Assembly (NCBI RefSeq): GCF_008369445.1
Contig: NZ_VTWH01000001.1
Coordinates: forward strand, 1-64,000
Length of the DNA: 64,000 nt
Direction: 5' to 3'
Source of the DNA: Aureimonas fodinaquatilis
GTDB taxonomy: Bacteria > Pseudomonadota > Alphaproteobacteria > Rhizobiales > Rhizobiaceae
Shown one piece after another: positions 7,966 to 15,701 of the stretch; the stretch's first letter is position 1; the number at the start of each line of letters is the position of its first letter. The translations under genes and the position numbers were made by a program. The notes under the pieces are model-generated. The model searched no databases. It was not told the origin of the DNA and was given only the letters and a program-made list of their open reading frames with translations.

Positions 7966-8801
7966 TTATCCGCCCGCTCGCGCTGCACAAGACCCTGGGT
8001 CAGCCGGTCAAGAATAATGGACAGGATGACAACCGCCAGCCCGGCGCGCAGGGCCAGACCCAGCATCATGCGCGACAGACCGCGCGTCACCTCTCCACCC
8101 AGACCGCCAGCGCCGATCAACCCGGCCAGCACCACCATACCCAGTGACAGGAGGATAGTCTGGTTCACCCCAACCATGATGGAGGGAAGGGCTGATGGCA
8201 GGCGAATTTTCGTAAGAATGTGCAACGGGCTTCCACCATAGGCCTGACCCAGCTCGATCCGTTCCTGTGGCACCTGTTTCAACCCCAGAACTGTGAGGCG
8301 AAGAGCCGGCGGAATGCCGAAGATCATGGTGGCCATAACGGCCGGAGCACGCCCGACGCCGAGCAGAACCACAGCAGGAATTAGGTAGACCCAGGGCGGC
8401 ATGGTCTGCATGAGGTCGAGAAGCGGTTTCAACAGCTTTTCAACCACGGCATTCGAGGCTGCGAGTATGCCCAGCGGTATGGCAATCATCAGCGAGAGCG
8501 AAACCGACACGAAGACCAGCGCGGTTGTCAGCATCGTAGCGGCCCACAGGTTGCCGAACCAGCAGAAGGCCAGCCCGACTGCGCAGAACGCGGCCAGCCC
8601 CTTGCCCGAAACGCGCAAGGCCATGAGTGCAACAACCGCGACGATCACCACAGGGGGTACGGAAATCAGCGCTGCTTCCAGGCCTTTAACAGACGCATCG
8701 ACAGCCCCGCTGATTGCGCGGAGCGTGTCACTCCAGTTTCGATTCATCCAGTCAACGGCAACGGCAAAATATTGCCCGAGGGAAAATTGAAGATCAGCCA
8801 C
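7962..8801 (-). CDS. ABC transporter permease, ProW/OpuAB type (second copy)
   Basis: This is an inner-membrane subunit of a quaternary-amine-type importer. Several hydrophobic helices are visible (PPVVIVAVVALMAL, MLTTALVFVSVSLSLMIAIPLGILA, LLSLGMVVLAGLIGAGGLG). The cytoplasmic coupling loop that contacts the ATPase includes RLTVLGLKQVPQERIELGQAYG and KIRLPSALPSIMVGVNQ. A longer frame from 8960 merely overlaps the upstream permease in another frame. GTG 8801 has GGAGGAACGACCC in front and overlaps the upstream stop by eight bases. It is a paralog of that upstream permease, suggesting a heterodimeric channel, whereas ProW-type systems usually use a homodimer. Confidence 0.88.
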   Translation of the reverse strand: MADLQFSLGQYFAVAVDWMNRNWSDTLRAISGAVDASVKGLEAALISVPPVVIVAVVALMALRVSGKGLAAFCAVGLAFCWFGNLWAATMLTTALVFVSVSLSLMIAIPLGILAASNAVVEKLLKPLLDLMQTMPPWVYLIPAVVLLGVGRAPAVMATMIFGIPPALRLTVLGLKQVPQERIELGQAYGGSPLHILTKIRLPSALPSIMVGVNQTILLSLGMVVLAGLIGAGGLGGEVTRGLSRMMLGLALRAGLAVVILSIILDRLTQGLVQRERADK

Positions 8802-9660
8802 GGGTCGTTCCTCCGGTCTTGAGGAAGCGTTCGGCGATGCCCGCTGACAGCCGGTCGAGCAAGATGGACAGCACGACGATGGCCAGCCCGGCATCGACCG
8901 CGCGGCCGATTTCGAGATAGCGGACGGCGCGGTAAACCTCGCTGCCAAGACCTCCTGCACCGATGATGCCGGCGATCACCGCCATGCCAAGAGCCATCAT
9001 CAGACTTTGGTTCACCCCAGCCAGTATGGAGGGCATTGCCGAAGGCAGTTCCACACGTACAAGCTGCGCTGTCGATGTGGCACCGAGGGATCTGGCAAGT
9101 TCAATGCGTTCGGTGGGTATATGGCGTATACCAAGCATTGTCAGTCGAACCGTTGGCGGAACCGCAAGGATCATGGTTGCCACCACAGCCGAGGCACCGC
9201 CAAAACCGATGAGTGCAATCGCTGGCAGCAGATAGACATAAGGCGGGAGCGTCTGCAGCGTGTCCATCGCCGGCTCCAGGACTTTCCCGAAGCGCCTCCA
9301 CCGCGCGCCGAGAATGCCGAGCGGTATGCCGATGGCAAGCGCGATGAGTGTCGCCAGAATAACGAGAGCGAGAGTCTCGATCAGCATTTCCCACAGGCCG
9401 GCTGCCTGGCACATAGCTAGGGCAATGGCTGCAAAAAGTGCAAGGCCCAGGCCGGAAAGCCGCCAGCTTGCTGCAACGGTGAGAGTGACAAACAGCCACC
9501 AGGGCATTGAAAGCGCCCAGTTCAGTGCAAAGAGCGCGCTGTCGAGCGCGGCGCGGATTGCGTCGAACAGAAAGGCCAGATTGTCATTCAGCCAGTCGAT
9601 GCCGTCGTCTACCGTGCGATCGAACGCGCCGTCAAACCGGAAGGAAGTGAGAAAATCCAT
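8794..9660 (-). CDS. ABC transporter permease, ProW/OpuAB type (first copy)
   Basis: This 288-aa protein has an N-terminal amphipathic segment (DGIDWLNDNLAFLFDAIRAALD) followed by a run of transmembrane helices. The BPD_transp_1 coupling loop includes RLTMLGIRHIPTERIELARSLGA and RVELPSAMPSILAGVNQ, and the terminal GIIGAGGLGSEVYRAV is typical of glycine-betaine permeases. ATG 9660 follows GGAGGCTTGAG and sits one base after the ATPase stop codon. The gene order ATPase-permease-permease with overlaps indicates a single translationally coupled operon. Confidence 0.9.
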   Translation of the reverse strand: MDFLTSFRFDGAFDRTVDDGIDWLNDNLAFLFDAIRAALDSALFALNWALSMPWWLFVTLTVAASWRLSGLGLALFAAIALAMCQAAGLWEMLIETLALVILATLIALAIGIPLGILGARWRRFGKVLEPAMDTLQTLPPYVYLLPAIALIGFGGASAVVATMILAVPPTVRLTMLGIRHIPTERIELARSLGATSTAQLVRVELPSAMPSILAGVNQSLMMALGMAVIAGIIGAGGLGSEVYRAVRYLEIGRAVDAGLAIVVLSILLDRLSAGIAERFLKTGGTTRG

Positions 9661-9661
9661 C

Positions 9662-10723
9662 TCAAGCCTCCGACGCTTTGATCGTCTTCGGCCCCTGTAT
9701 ACCCCGCAGCAGATCTTCCTGCGTGACGCAACCAATCAGATGGCCCGTCTCGTCCTCGACAGCCAGCCTGCCGCACTCTTTTGTCAGAAAGAGGTCGATC
9801 AGTTGGTCTATGTCGGCATTGGCGGCCACACGGGGCAGGCTGGAAAGCTCCTCCGGTTCGGCCGTAGCCGCCATCAGAGACCGGGCGCTGACCAGGTGGT
9901 TTTTTGCAATCCCTGCGGTGAAACGAGCGACATAATCGTCGGCCGGTGCCATGACAATGTCTTCAGGCGCTCCAACCTGAACCATGACGCCATCACGCAT
10001 GATTCCGATGCGGTTGCCCACGCGGATCGCTTCTTCAAGGTCATGGGTAATGAAGATGGTGGTTTTGTTGAATTTTCGAGACAGTTCCACGAACTGGTCC
10101 TGCAACTCGCGCCTGATCAGAGGATCGAGCGCCGAGAAAGGTTCGTCCATGAGAAGGATGGGGCTGTCGCTGGCCAGCGCTCGAGCAAGGCCGACACGCT
10201 GCAACATGCCGCCCGAGAGATCGGAAGGGTAACGGTTGGCCCAATCGCCAAGCTGTACCGCCTGAAGCGCGCGCTGCGAGGCCTCAAGTCGTTCTGCCTT
10301 TGGCATTTTGCGAAATTCAAGGCCGAGCGCTGTGTTCTCCAGAACCGTGCGGTACGGCAGCAGCGCCACGCTTTGAAACACCATGGCAATCATCTGGGCA
10401 CGCAGCATACGCAACTCGGCCGCGCCCAGGCTGTTGATCTCGCGCCCTTCGATCAGAATGCGCCCGTCACTTGGTTCTATCAAGCGGTTGATGTGGCGCA
10501 GCAGTGTCGATTTGCCGGAGCCCGACAGGCCCATGATGCAGAAAATCTCGCCACGCTGAACATCGAACGACACGTCTGCAACACCGACCACGCATTCGAA
10601 CCGCCGCAGCACCTCGGCCTTGCCAACACCCTCGTTGCGAATTGCCTTGAGCGCTTCGGGCGCGCGTTGGCCGAAGATTTTCCAGACATTGCGGCATGAG
10701 ATGACGGGCTGACTGTCGTTCAA
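9662..10723 (-). CDS. ABC transporter ATP-binding protein, ProV/OpuAA type, with C-terminal CBS region
   Basis: This is the cytoplasmic ATPase powering import of a betaine-like compound. Walker A is GLSGSGKS (residues 65-72), the Q-loop MVFQSVALLPYRTV, the signature LSGGMLQRVGLARAL, Walker B ILLMDEPFSALDP and the H-loop ITHDLEEAI. After about residue 290 a CBS-like stretch (LFLTKECGRLAVEDETGHLIGC) follows, as in the osmosensing ATPases ProV and OpuAA, though only about one CBS motif is obvious. The N-terminus MNDSQPVISCRNVWKIFGQRAPEAL also matches that family. It lies 150 bases after the binding-protein gene, with a hairpin in between. Confidence 0.92.
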   Translation of the reverse strand: MNDSQPVISCRNVWKIFGQRAPEALKAIRNEGVGKAEVLRRFECVVGVADVSFDVQRGEIFCIMGLSGSGKSTLLRHINRLIEPSDGRILIEGREINSLGAAELRMLRAQMIAMVFQSVALLPYRTVLENTALGLEFRKMPKAERLEASQRALQAVQLGDWANRYPSDLSGGMLQRVGLARALASDSPILLMDEPFSALDPLIRRELQDQFVELSRKFNKTTIFITHDLEEAIRVGNRIGIMRDGVMVQVGAPEDIVMAPADDYVARFTAGIAKNHLVSARSLMAATAEPEELSSLPRVAANADIDQLIDLFLTKECGRLAVEDETGHLIGCVTQEDLLRGIQGPKTIKASEA

Positions 10724-10830
10724 GGCGAAGACTCCACGATGGGCGGTCTGGGGCGTAGTGCCCGGGCGATGTGGTCGTTTTGCTGTTTGCCTGGCCAGTG
10801 AGCCAGATGGATTGTTCTGCAGAAGGATGA

Positions 10831-10862
10831 TGCGGCCTTCAGAATTTCACTCTGCGGCCGCA
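10831..10862 (-). other. Intercistronic hairpin after the binding-protein gene
   Basis: TGCGGCC (10831-10837) pairs with GGCCGCA (10856-10862) across 18 bases. No T-run follows in the minus direction, so it is unlikely to be a full terminator. Hairpins at this place in ABC operons often stabilise the upstream mRNA segment or partly attenuate transcription, giving excess binding protein over membrane subunits; that role here is inference. Confidence 0.45.
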
Positions 10863-10873
10863 CCGAAATCACA

Positions 10874-11731
10874 TCAATTGTTGCCGATAACAGCCTGACG
10901 TTCCAGACGGTTGGCGTTGGCTTCCTTCCAGCGGGTCACTGCTTCTTCAATGGAAGCCCCGTCCTTTACCCAGCCAGTCATCTGGGTCAGTGCCGGCTCG
11001 GGAACAAAGACCGAAGCGATCGATTCACGCGCCTTTGGATGTTCCGCTGAGAAACCCTGACGGGCCAGCCACACATAGGTTTCGGTTGGTTCCTGCACGC
11101 TCTTGGGATCCTTCAGGAACTTGATGTCGAATTCCTGGAAGACCCATGAAGGGGTCCAGTACATGGAAACGATCCATTCCTTGCGGTCGATGGCTGATTT
11201 CAACGCCGCTACGGCCACAGGGCCTGACCCCTCGACGATCTCGTAATCAAGACCGTATTCGCGCACGACGTTTTCAGATTGGCGCATCATGCCGGAACCC
11301 GGTTCCACGCCAATAATCCTGCCGCCAAACTGTTCTTTATGGTCGTTCAACTCGTCAATTGAGTCGATTGTGACGTAGGAGGGGACGATCAGGCCGGCAT
11401 TGTAGCCGTAAGAAACCACATTAAGCTTCTCCAGCCTGCGGGCGTTGCGCTCCCAGTAATCCGCTGCCGCATAGTCGGGGTGCGACACCATGATGTCGAT
11501 GTCACCCTTTCCAAGGGCGGCGAATGCCACGCCCCATTCCTGAAACTCGACGGTTTCAACTTCAAAGCCGTGGCGCTCAAGCATGTCTTCGGTGATCGAT
11601 GATGTCATGACCATGGTTTCCCACTGCATGACACCCATCTTGATCGTCTTTTCCTCTTCGGCTACCGCCGGTGCGGCGGCAAGTCCGATCGCCAATCCCA
11701 GCGCGGCTACAGATTTCTTCAGCAGATTCAT
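10874..11731 (-). CDS. Periplasmic substrate-binding protein, ProX/OpuAC family
   Basis: This 285-aa protein captures the ligand for the ABC importer encoded downstream. An N-terminal signal peptide (MNLLKKSVAALGLAIGLAAA, cleavage near AVA-EEE) precedes the mature domain. KTIKMGVMQWETMVMTSSI and SMYWTPSWVFQEFDIKFL place tryptophans and tyrosines where betaine-binding proteins build aromatic cages for quaternary ammonium groups. KGDIDIMVSHPDY is also typical of the OpuAC fold. ATG 11731 follows AGGAG; the longer frame to 11815 only adds non-coding sequence. The exact ligand cannot be read from the sequence; a betaine or other methylated amine is expected. Confidence 0.88.
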   Translation of the reverse strand: MNLLKKSVAALGLAIGLAAAPAVAEEEKTIKMGVMQWETMVMTSSITEDMLERHGFEVETVEFQEWGVAFAALGKGDIDIMVSHPDYAAADYWERNARRLEKLNVVSYGYNAGLIVPSYVTIDSIDELNDHKEQFGGRIIGVEPGSGMMRQSENVVREYGLDYEIVEGSGPVAVAALKSAIDRKEWIVSMYWTPSWVFQEFDIKFLKDPKSVQEPTETYVWLARQGFSAEHPKARESIASVFVPEPALTQMTGWVKDGASIEEAVTRWKEANANRLERQAVIGNN

Positions 11732-11830
11732 GGCATTTCTCCTGTTGACGAAAAAGGTGATGTCGTCTTCCTGTCGTTGAGGATCGGCCGTAGGTTTTTG
11801 AAAGGCCGTTCCCATGTCACTGACTGTGGG

Positions 11831-13321
11831 TCACCCGATTACAAAGGGATTTGCGATCTCTTCGGCAGTGGAAAGCCAAACGGCCTTGGTCTGCAGAAAT
11901 TCCCGGATGCCCTCAATGCCATTCTCGCGTCCGATGCCGCTTTTCTTGTAACCACCAAACGGCGTCGTGTAGGAAACATCGCGATAGGTGTTCACCCATA
12001 CACTGCCTGCCTCCAGCCGCTCGGACATCAGGAGCGCGCGGCGCATATCGCCAGTCCAAACCCCCGCTGCAAGCCCGAATTCGCTGTCATTGGCAATCTC
12101 GATTGCCTCTTCAACCTCATCGAATGGAATGGCTGCGAGAACCGGGCCGAAGACTTCTTCCTGAGCGATACGCATGTTGTTGCGCACGCCAGCGAAAATT
12201 GTCGGTTCGACAAAATAGCCTGCCTGACACTCCGCAATGTCTGGCCGCTTGCCGCCCAGGATCAGATCGGCGCCTTCCTGCCTGGCGATGTCGATGTAGC
12301 CGAGCACCTTTTCAAACTGCATCGCATTGGCGATCGGCCCGATGCGTGTGTCCTTGTGCCTCGGATCTCCGATGGGAGCCGTTTTTGTGAAGGCCGCAAG
12401 CTTCTCAAGGAACTGATCATGCACCTTGCGGTGAATGAGCAGGCGCGATCCCGCAATGCAGGTCTGACCAACTGCGCCAAAAATTCCGCCGACGACGCCG
12501 CGCACGGCATTGTCGAGATTGGCGTCATCAAAGACGATGTTTGGCGATTTTCCGCCAAGCTCCAGGCTAACGCGCTTTATGTCCCTGGCCGCCAGCGAAT
12601 ACAGATGCGCGCCCGTTTTGGTTGAGCCGGTGAAGCCGACATGCCGGGTCAGCGGATGCGTGACCAGTGGCTCGCCAACTTCGGGGCCATAGCCGGTAAC
12701 CACATTGACAACGCCATTGGGGAAGCCTGCCTGTTCGACGAGCTCCATCAGCTTCAGCGCAGTGGCAGATGTGTATTCCGCTGGCTTCATCACCAGAGTG
12801 CAGCCTGCTGCCAATGCCGGAGCTGCCTTCAGCGAAAATAGAAAGAGCGGCGCGTTCCAGGGCACGATTCCGACGCAAACGCCCAGTGGTTCGTGGCGCG
12901 AATAGCTCAATGCGGGTTTGTCGCACGGATGAACCGCACCTTCGATCTTGTCGGAAAGGCCGCCGTAATAGTGGAACCAGCGTGCAACATAGCGGATCTG
13001 GTGGCGCATTTCGGCCAGCAGCCGGCCATTGTCGCGCACCTCGATTTCAGCAAGCTCATCGGCATTGGCTTCAATCAGGTCAGCGAATTTCTGAAGGACG
13101 CGTCCACGCAGGCTGGGGTGCATTTTGCCCCATGGGCCTGATTTGAACGCTCGATGCGCCGCCTGGATCGCGCGATCCGCATCCTCGGCATTGCCGCGCG
13201 GAACCAAAGCCCATGGCTTGGCAGTGAACGGGTCCACCGTTTCCAGATATTGCCCGGAGGCTGGGGCGACCCATTGGCCGTCAATAAACATGGACAGTTT
13301 TGGCAGGCTATCGGTGGGCAT
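11831..13321 (-). CDS. NAD(P)-dependent aldehyde dehydrogenase
   Basis: This cytosolic enzyme oxidises an aldehyde to an acid. GIVPWNAPLFLFSLKAAPALAAGCTLVMKP forms the cofactor site, VGFTGSTKTG the dinucleotide loop, LELGGKSP carries the general-base Glu, and GQTCIAGSR carries the nucleophilic Cys. EEVFGPVLA and PFGGYKKSGIGRENG are conserved C-terminal motifs. Length (496 aa) is standard. ATG 13321 follows GGAGAG, and an upstream extension to 13411 would read through the promoter. It is the first gene of the minus-strand transcript, 99 bases before the binding-protein gene. It probably handles an aldehyde released from the imported compound. Confidence 0.92.
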   Translation of the reverse strand: MPTDSLPKLSMFIDGQWVAPASGQYLETVDPFTAKPWALVPRGNAEDADRAIQAAHRAFKSGPWGKMHPSLRGRVLQKFADLIEANADELAEIEVRDNGRLLAEMRHQIRYVARWFHYYGGLSDKIEGAVHPCDKPALSYSRHEPLGVCVGIVPWNAPLFLFSLKAAPALAAGCTLVMKPAEYTSATALKLMELVEQAGFPNGVVNVVTGYGPEVGEPLVTHPLTRHVGFTGSTKTGAHLYSLAARDIKRVSLELGGKSPNIVFDDANLDNAVRGVVGGIFGAVGQTCIAGSRLLIHRKVHDQFLEKLAAFTKTAPIGDPRHKDTRIGPIANAMQFEKVLGYIDIARQEGADLILGGKRPDIAECQAGYFVEPTIFAGVRNNMRIAQEEVFGPVLAAIPFDEVEEAIEIANDSEFGLAAGVWTGDMRRALLMSERLEAGSVWVNTYRDVSYTTPFGGYKKSGIGRENGIEGIREFLQTKAVWLSTAEEIANPFVIG

Positions 13322-13372
13322 TGTCTCTCCAATCACCTCGGGTGAACGTCGCCATGGTCTCGAATCTTGAAT

Positions 13373-13411
13373 AGTGATATCAGAATGAAAAGATATTTGT
13401 ATTGTTGTCAA
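13373..13411 (-). promoter_or_regulatory. Predicted promoter and operator of the aldehyde dehydrogenase-transporter operon
   Basis: On the minus strand a perfect -35 box TTGACA lies at 13411-13406, with a weak AT-rich -10 region about 17 bases on. Just downstream, near the expected start of transcription, is AGTGATATCA (plus-strand 13373-13382) with palindromic core TGATATCA. The same 10-mer occurs inverted next to the GntR gene, which makes it a likely repressor site. Confidence 0.55.
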
Positions 13412-13531
13412 GAACAGAATTGTGGCCGCGCCAAAATTGCCAGATTGGGGTAATTATGCCCCAAAAGCTGCAAATATGGGCGAATTGCCGCTTTTATCAC
13501 CAAATGAGATTTTTGATCTTCGAATTTTTGC

Positions 13532-13582
13532 TTGCAATATGAAACGCCAGAGAGTGATAATGTTACGGATAATGATATCACT
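13532..13582 (+). promoter_or_regulatory. Predicted promoter and operator of the GntR-ubiD-ubiX operon
   Basis: TTGCAA at 13532-13537 and GATAAT at 13556-13561 (18-base spacer) form a plausible sigma-70 promoter. TGATATCACT (13573-13582), the reverse complement of the site upstream of the aldehyde dehydrogenase gene, lies at the expected transcript start, and an extra half-site AGTGATAAT overlaps the -10 (13553-13561). Between the two promoters, TTGGGG(N8)CCCCAA is a further inverted repeat near 13445-13464. Confidence 0.5.
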
Positions 13583-13594
13583 TTGGATGGCACA

Positions 13595-14344
13595 GTGACT
13601 GACCAGCCTCTTTACGAACAGATCAAGTCGGCGATCGATCGCCGCATAGAAACCGAGGAATGGCCTGCCAATTATCAGGTGCCGTCCGAGGAGGATCTCG
13701 CCAGCGAATTTGGCGCTTCACCTCTGACAGTGCGGCGCGCGCTGCGCGAATTGCAGACCGATGGCGTGCTTTTGCGCATTCAGGGCAGGGGCACCTTTGT
13801 TATCGGACCCCGCATGCAGTGCGCGGTCTTCAACTTGCCCGACATTGAAGAAGAGGTTGCGCTGTCAGGCGGCGCTCATTCGTGCCGCGTTCTGCAGCAT
13901 TCGATACTTGGTCGCGACAGCCCCGGTCGCAACATGCTTCAGCTGCCGCCCGAGGAAACCGTTTTCCATTCCCGCCTCCTGCATCTTGAAGATGGTACGC
14001 CAATTCAGCTCGAGGACCGCTATGTGAACGCGTCGGAAGCGCCGGCTTATCTGGAACAGGATTTTTCTCGCATTACGCCGCACAACTGGCTTCTGCGCGA
14101 AACGACTGTCACCACGGTTGATAACACCATTCGCGCAATCCGGGTTGACGAAGACATCCGCAATCACTTGCAGATCAGCGAGAACCAGCCTTGCTTGTTG
14201 CTCGATCGTTCGACCTGGCGTGAAGGTATTCCGGTAACAAGAAGCCGTTTCATTTATCCCGGCGATCGCTATCGCCTGCGCTCCTCGCACGAGGCGCGCT
14301 CAAACCGGATTGTTCCGACACCCAGCCCCGGCAAAGGCCGCTGA
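13595..14344 (+). CDS. GntR-family regulator, HutC/UTRA subfamily
   Basis: This DNA-binding regulator has an N-terminal winged helix (PLYEQIKSAIDRRIETEEW, then PSEEDLASEFGASPLTVRRA as helix-turn-helix, then GRGTFV) and a C-terminal UTRA effector domain (VFHSRLLHLEDGTPIQLEDRYVN, PCLLLDRSTWREGIPVTRSRFIYPG). HutC-type proteins usually repress and are released by a pathway metabolite. The frame opens at a TTG at 13532, but that would put the promoter and operator inside the gene; GTG 13595, with GGATGG four bases upstream, fits better. It is divergent from the ALDH-transporter operon and 24 bases before ubiD, and probably controls both arms. Confidence 0.85.
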   Translation: MTDQPLYEQIKSAIDRRIETEEWPANYQVPSEEDLASEFGASPLTVRRALRELQTDGVLLRIQGRGTFVIGPRMQCAVFNLPDIEEEVALSGGAHSCRVLQHSILGRDSPGRNMLQLPPEETVFHSRLLHLEDGTPIQLEDRYVNASEAPAYLEQDFSRITPHNWLLRETTVTTVDNTIRAIRVDEDIRNHLQISENQPCLLLDRSTWREGIPVTRSRFIYPGDRYRLRSSHEARSNRIVPTPSPGKGR

Positions 14345-14368
14345 TCCAGCGCCACGAGGAGATCAAGC

Positions 14369-15700
14369 ATGAGAGAATTTGTCCGCAAGCTGGAGGCTCG
14401 TGGTGACCTTCTGGTCGTCGACCGGGAGGTTGATCCAGCGCATGAACTGGCCGCCGTTACTGCTCTTGCGCAAAAAAAGTGGCAGAAGCCGGTGATGTTC
14501 ACCAATGTGAAGGGCACCAGATTTCCGGTCGTCACCAATATTTACAGCACGCGCGAGCGGTTGGGTGAGGTGATTGGCATTGATACGGCAGATTTCTGCC
14601 GTCAATGGAGCAGGCTTTCGACGCTGGGTGCGGCCGATATGAAGGAGCCTCTCGTGATGGCAGGTCCGTCCGACCTTCCGGAATATGAAGAGGTGAAGCT
14701 GTCGGATCTGCCGCTGATCACTTATTCCGACCGCGACGGCGGCGCCTATTTCACTTCGGCCATGTTCATCGCCAAAGACCCCGAGACGGGTGTGGGCAAT
14801 CTTTCCTATCACCGCTCAATGTACATCAATGATGGCGAACTGCGCTGCCGCCTGGCACCGCGCCATCATCTGACAATCTACCATGAGAAAGCCGAGAAGA
14901 TGGGCAAGCCCCTTGAGGCGGCCATGCTGATCGGAACGCCCGCACATGCCTTCCTGACCGCCGCTGCGCCACTGCCATACGATGTGGACGAGTTGGAAGT
15001 TGCCGCCCGGCTGCGTGGCAGGCCAATTGCCATGCGCAAATGCAACCACATTGCTCTTGAGGTGCCGGCCGAGACGGAAGTGGTTATCGAAGGCCGGTTT
15101 CTTCCCAATGTCCGCCTGCCCGAAGGTCCATTTGGCGAATTCATGGGCTATTACGTGCCCGTCGGGCCGAACGCTGTTTTCGAGGTGCTGGGCGTCACCG
15201 TACGCAAGGACGCGATGTTCCATTCGATCCTGTGCGGCTCGCCAGAAGAGGTGCTGACGCTGGAGTCGTCGGTTTCGGCCAATATTTTCCAGCGGTTGTC
15301 GGCGGCTCTGCCCGGAATTGTCAACGTCACCTGTCAGCCATTTGTCAACCATGCGATTGTGCAGATTGAACCGCAGTTTGAAGGCCATGCTCGACAGGTC
15401 ATGCTGGCCACGATCGGTGCAGAGCCAATCTGGGCCAAGCAGATTACGGTCGTGGATACCGACGTGAACATTTACGAGATGGACGACGTTCAATGGGCAA
15501 TCCTGACGCGCTGTCGTCCGGACAAGGACATGATGATCATTCCCGAAACGCCGTCTTTCTACCGCGATGAGCAGAAGGATCATTGGGGTCGTTTGCTTGT
15601 AGACGCCACCAAACCATGGGGGCGCGAGGCAGAATTCGAGCGCAAGCGATTGCGGTTGGGCGACAAGGTTCGCGCTGATGACTGGTTCCCGGGTCGCTGA
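14369..15700 (+). CDS. UbiD-family prenylated-FMN-dependent decarboxylase
   Basis: UbiD enzymes reversibly decarboxylate aromatic, heteroaromatic or alpha,beta-unsaturated acids using prenyl-FMN. The 443-aa product shows TNVKGTRFPVVTNIYSTRER, YHRSMYINDGELRCRL, AMLIGTPAHAFLTAAAPLP, LPEGPFGEFMGYY (containing a conserved catalytic Glu) and a C-terminal DPDD-like region. Length fits the catabolic subgroup, shorter than E. coli UbiD (497 aa). ATG 14369 follows GAGGAGA. It is next to its maturation partner UbiX and under a GntR regulator, which argues for a dedicated catabolic role rather than ubiquinone synthesis. The acid substrate is unknown. Confidence 0.9.
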   Translation: MREFVRKLEARGDLLVVDREVDPAHELAAVTALAQKKWQKPVMFTNVKGTRFPVVTNIYSTRERLGEVIGIDTADFCRQWSRLSTLGAADMKEPLVMAGPSDLPEYEEVKLSDLPLITYSDRDGGAYFTSAMFIAKDPETGVGNLSYHRSMYINDGELRCRLAPRHHLTIYHEKAEKMGKPLEAAMLIGTPAHAFLTAAAPLPYDVDELEVAARLRGRPIAMRKCNHIALEVPAETEVVIEGRFLPNVRLPEGPFGEFMGYYVPVGPNAVFEVLGVTVRKDAMFHSILCGSPEEVLTLESSVSANIFQRLSAALPGIVNVTCQPFVNHAIVQIEPQFEGHARQVMLATIGAEPIWAKQITVVDTDVNIYEMDDVQWAILTRCRPDKDMMIIPETPSFYRDEQKDHWGRLLVDATKPWGREAEFERKRLRLGDKVRADDWFPGR

Positions 15701-15701
15701 T

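Noticed and set aside
8802-8960. N-terminal extension of the second ABC permease
   Set aside because: The extra 53 residues overlap the upstream permease in another frame and look like a frame-shifted copy; GTG 8801 has a strong ribosome site.
9260-10699. 479-codon open frame on the plus strand
   Set aside because: It lies antisense to the ATPase and permease genes, whose motifs are unmistakable. The translation has no recognisable domain; such frames are common opposite GC-rich genes.
13444-13464. Intrinsic terminator at TTGGGG(N8)CCCCAA
   Set aside because: It has a 6-bp stem, no T-run, and lies in a divergent promoter region where no transcript needs to end; at best it is another regulator site.
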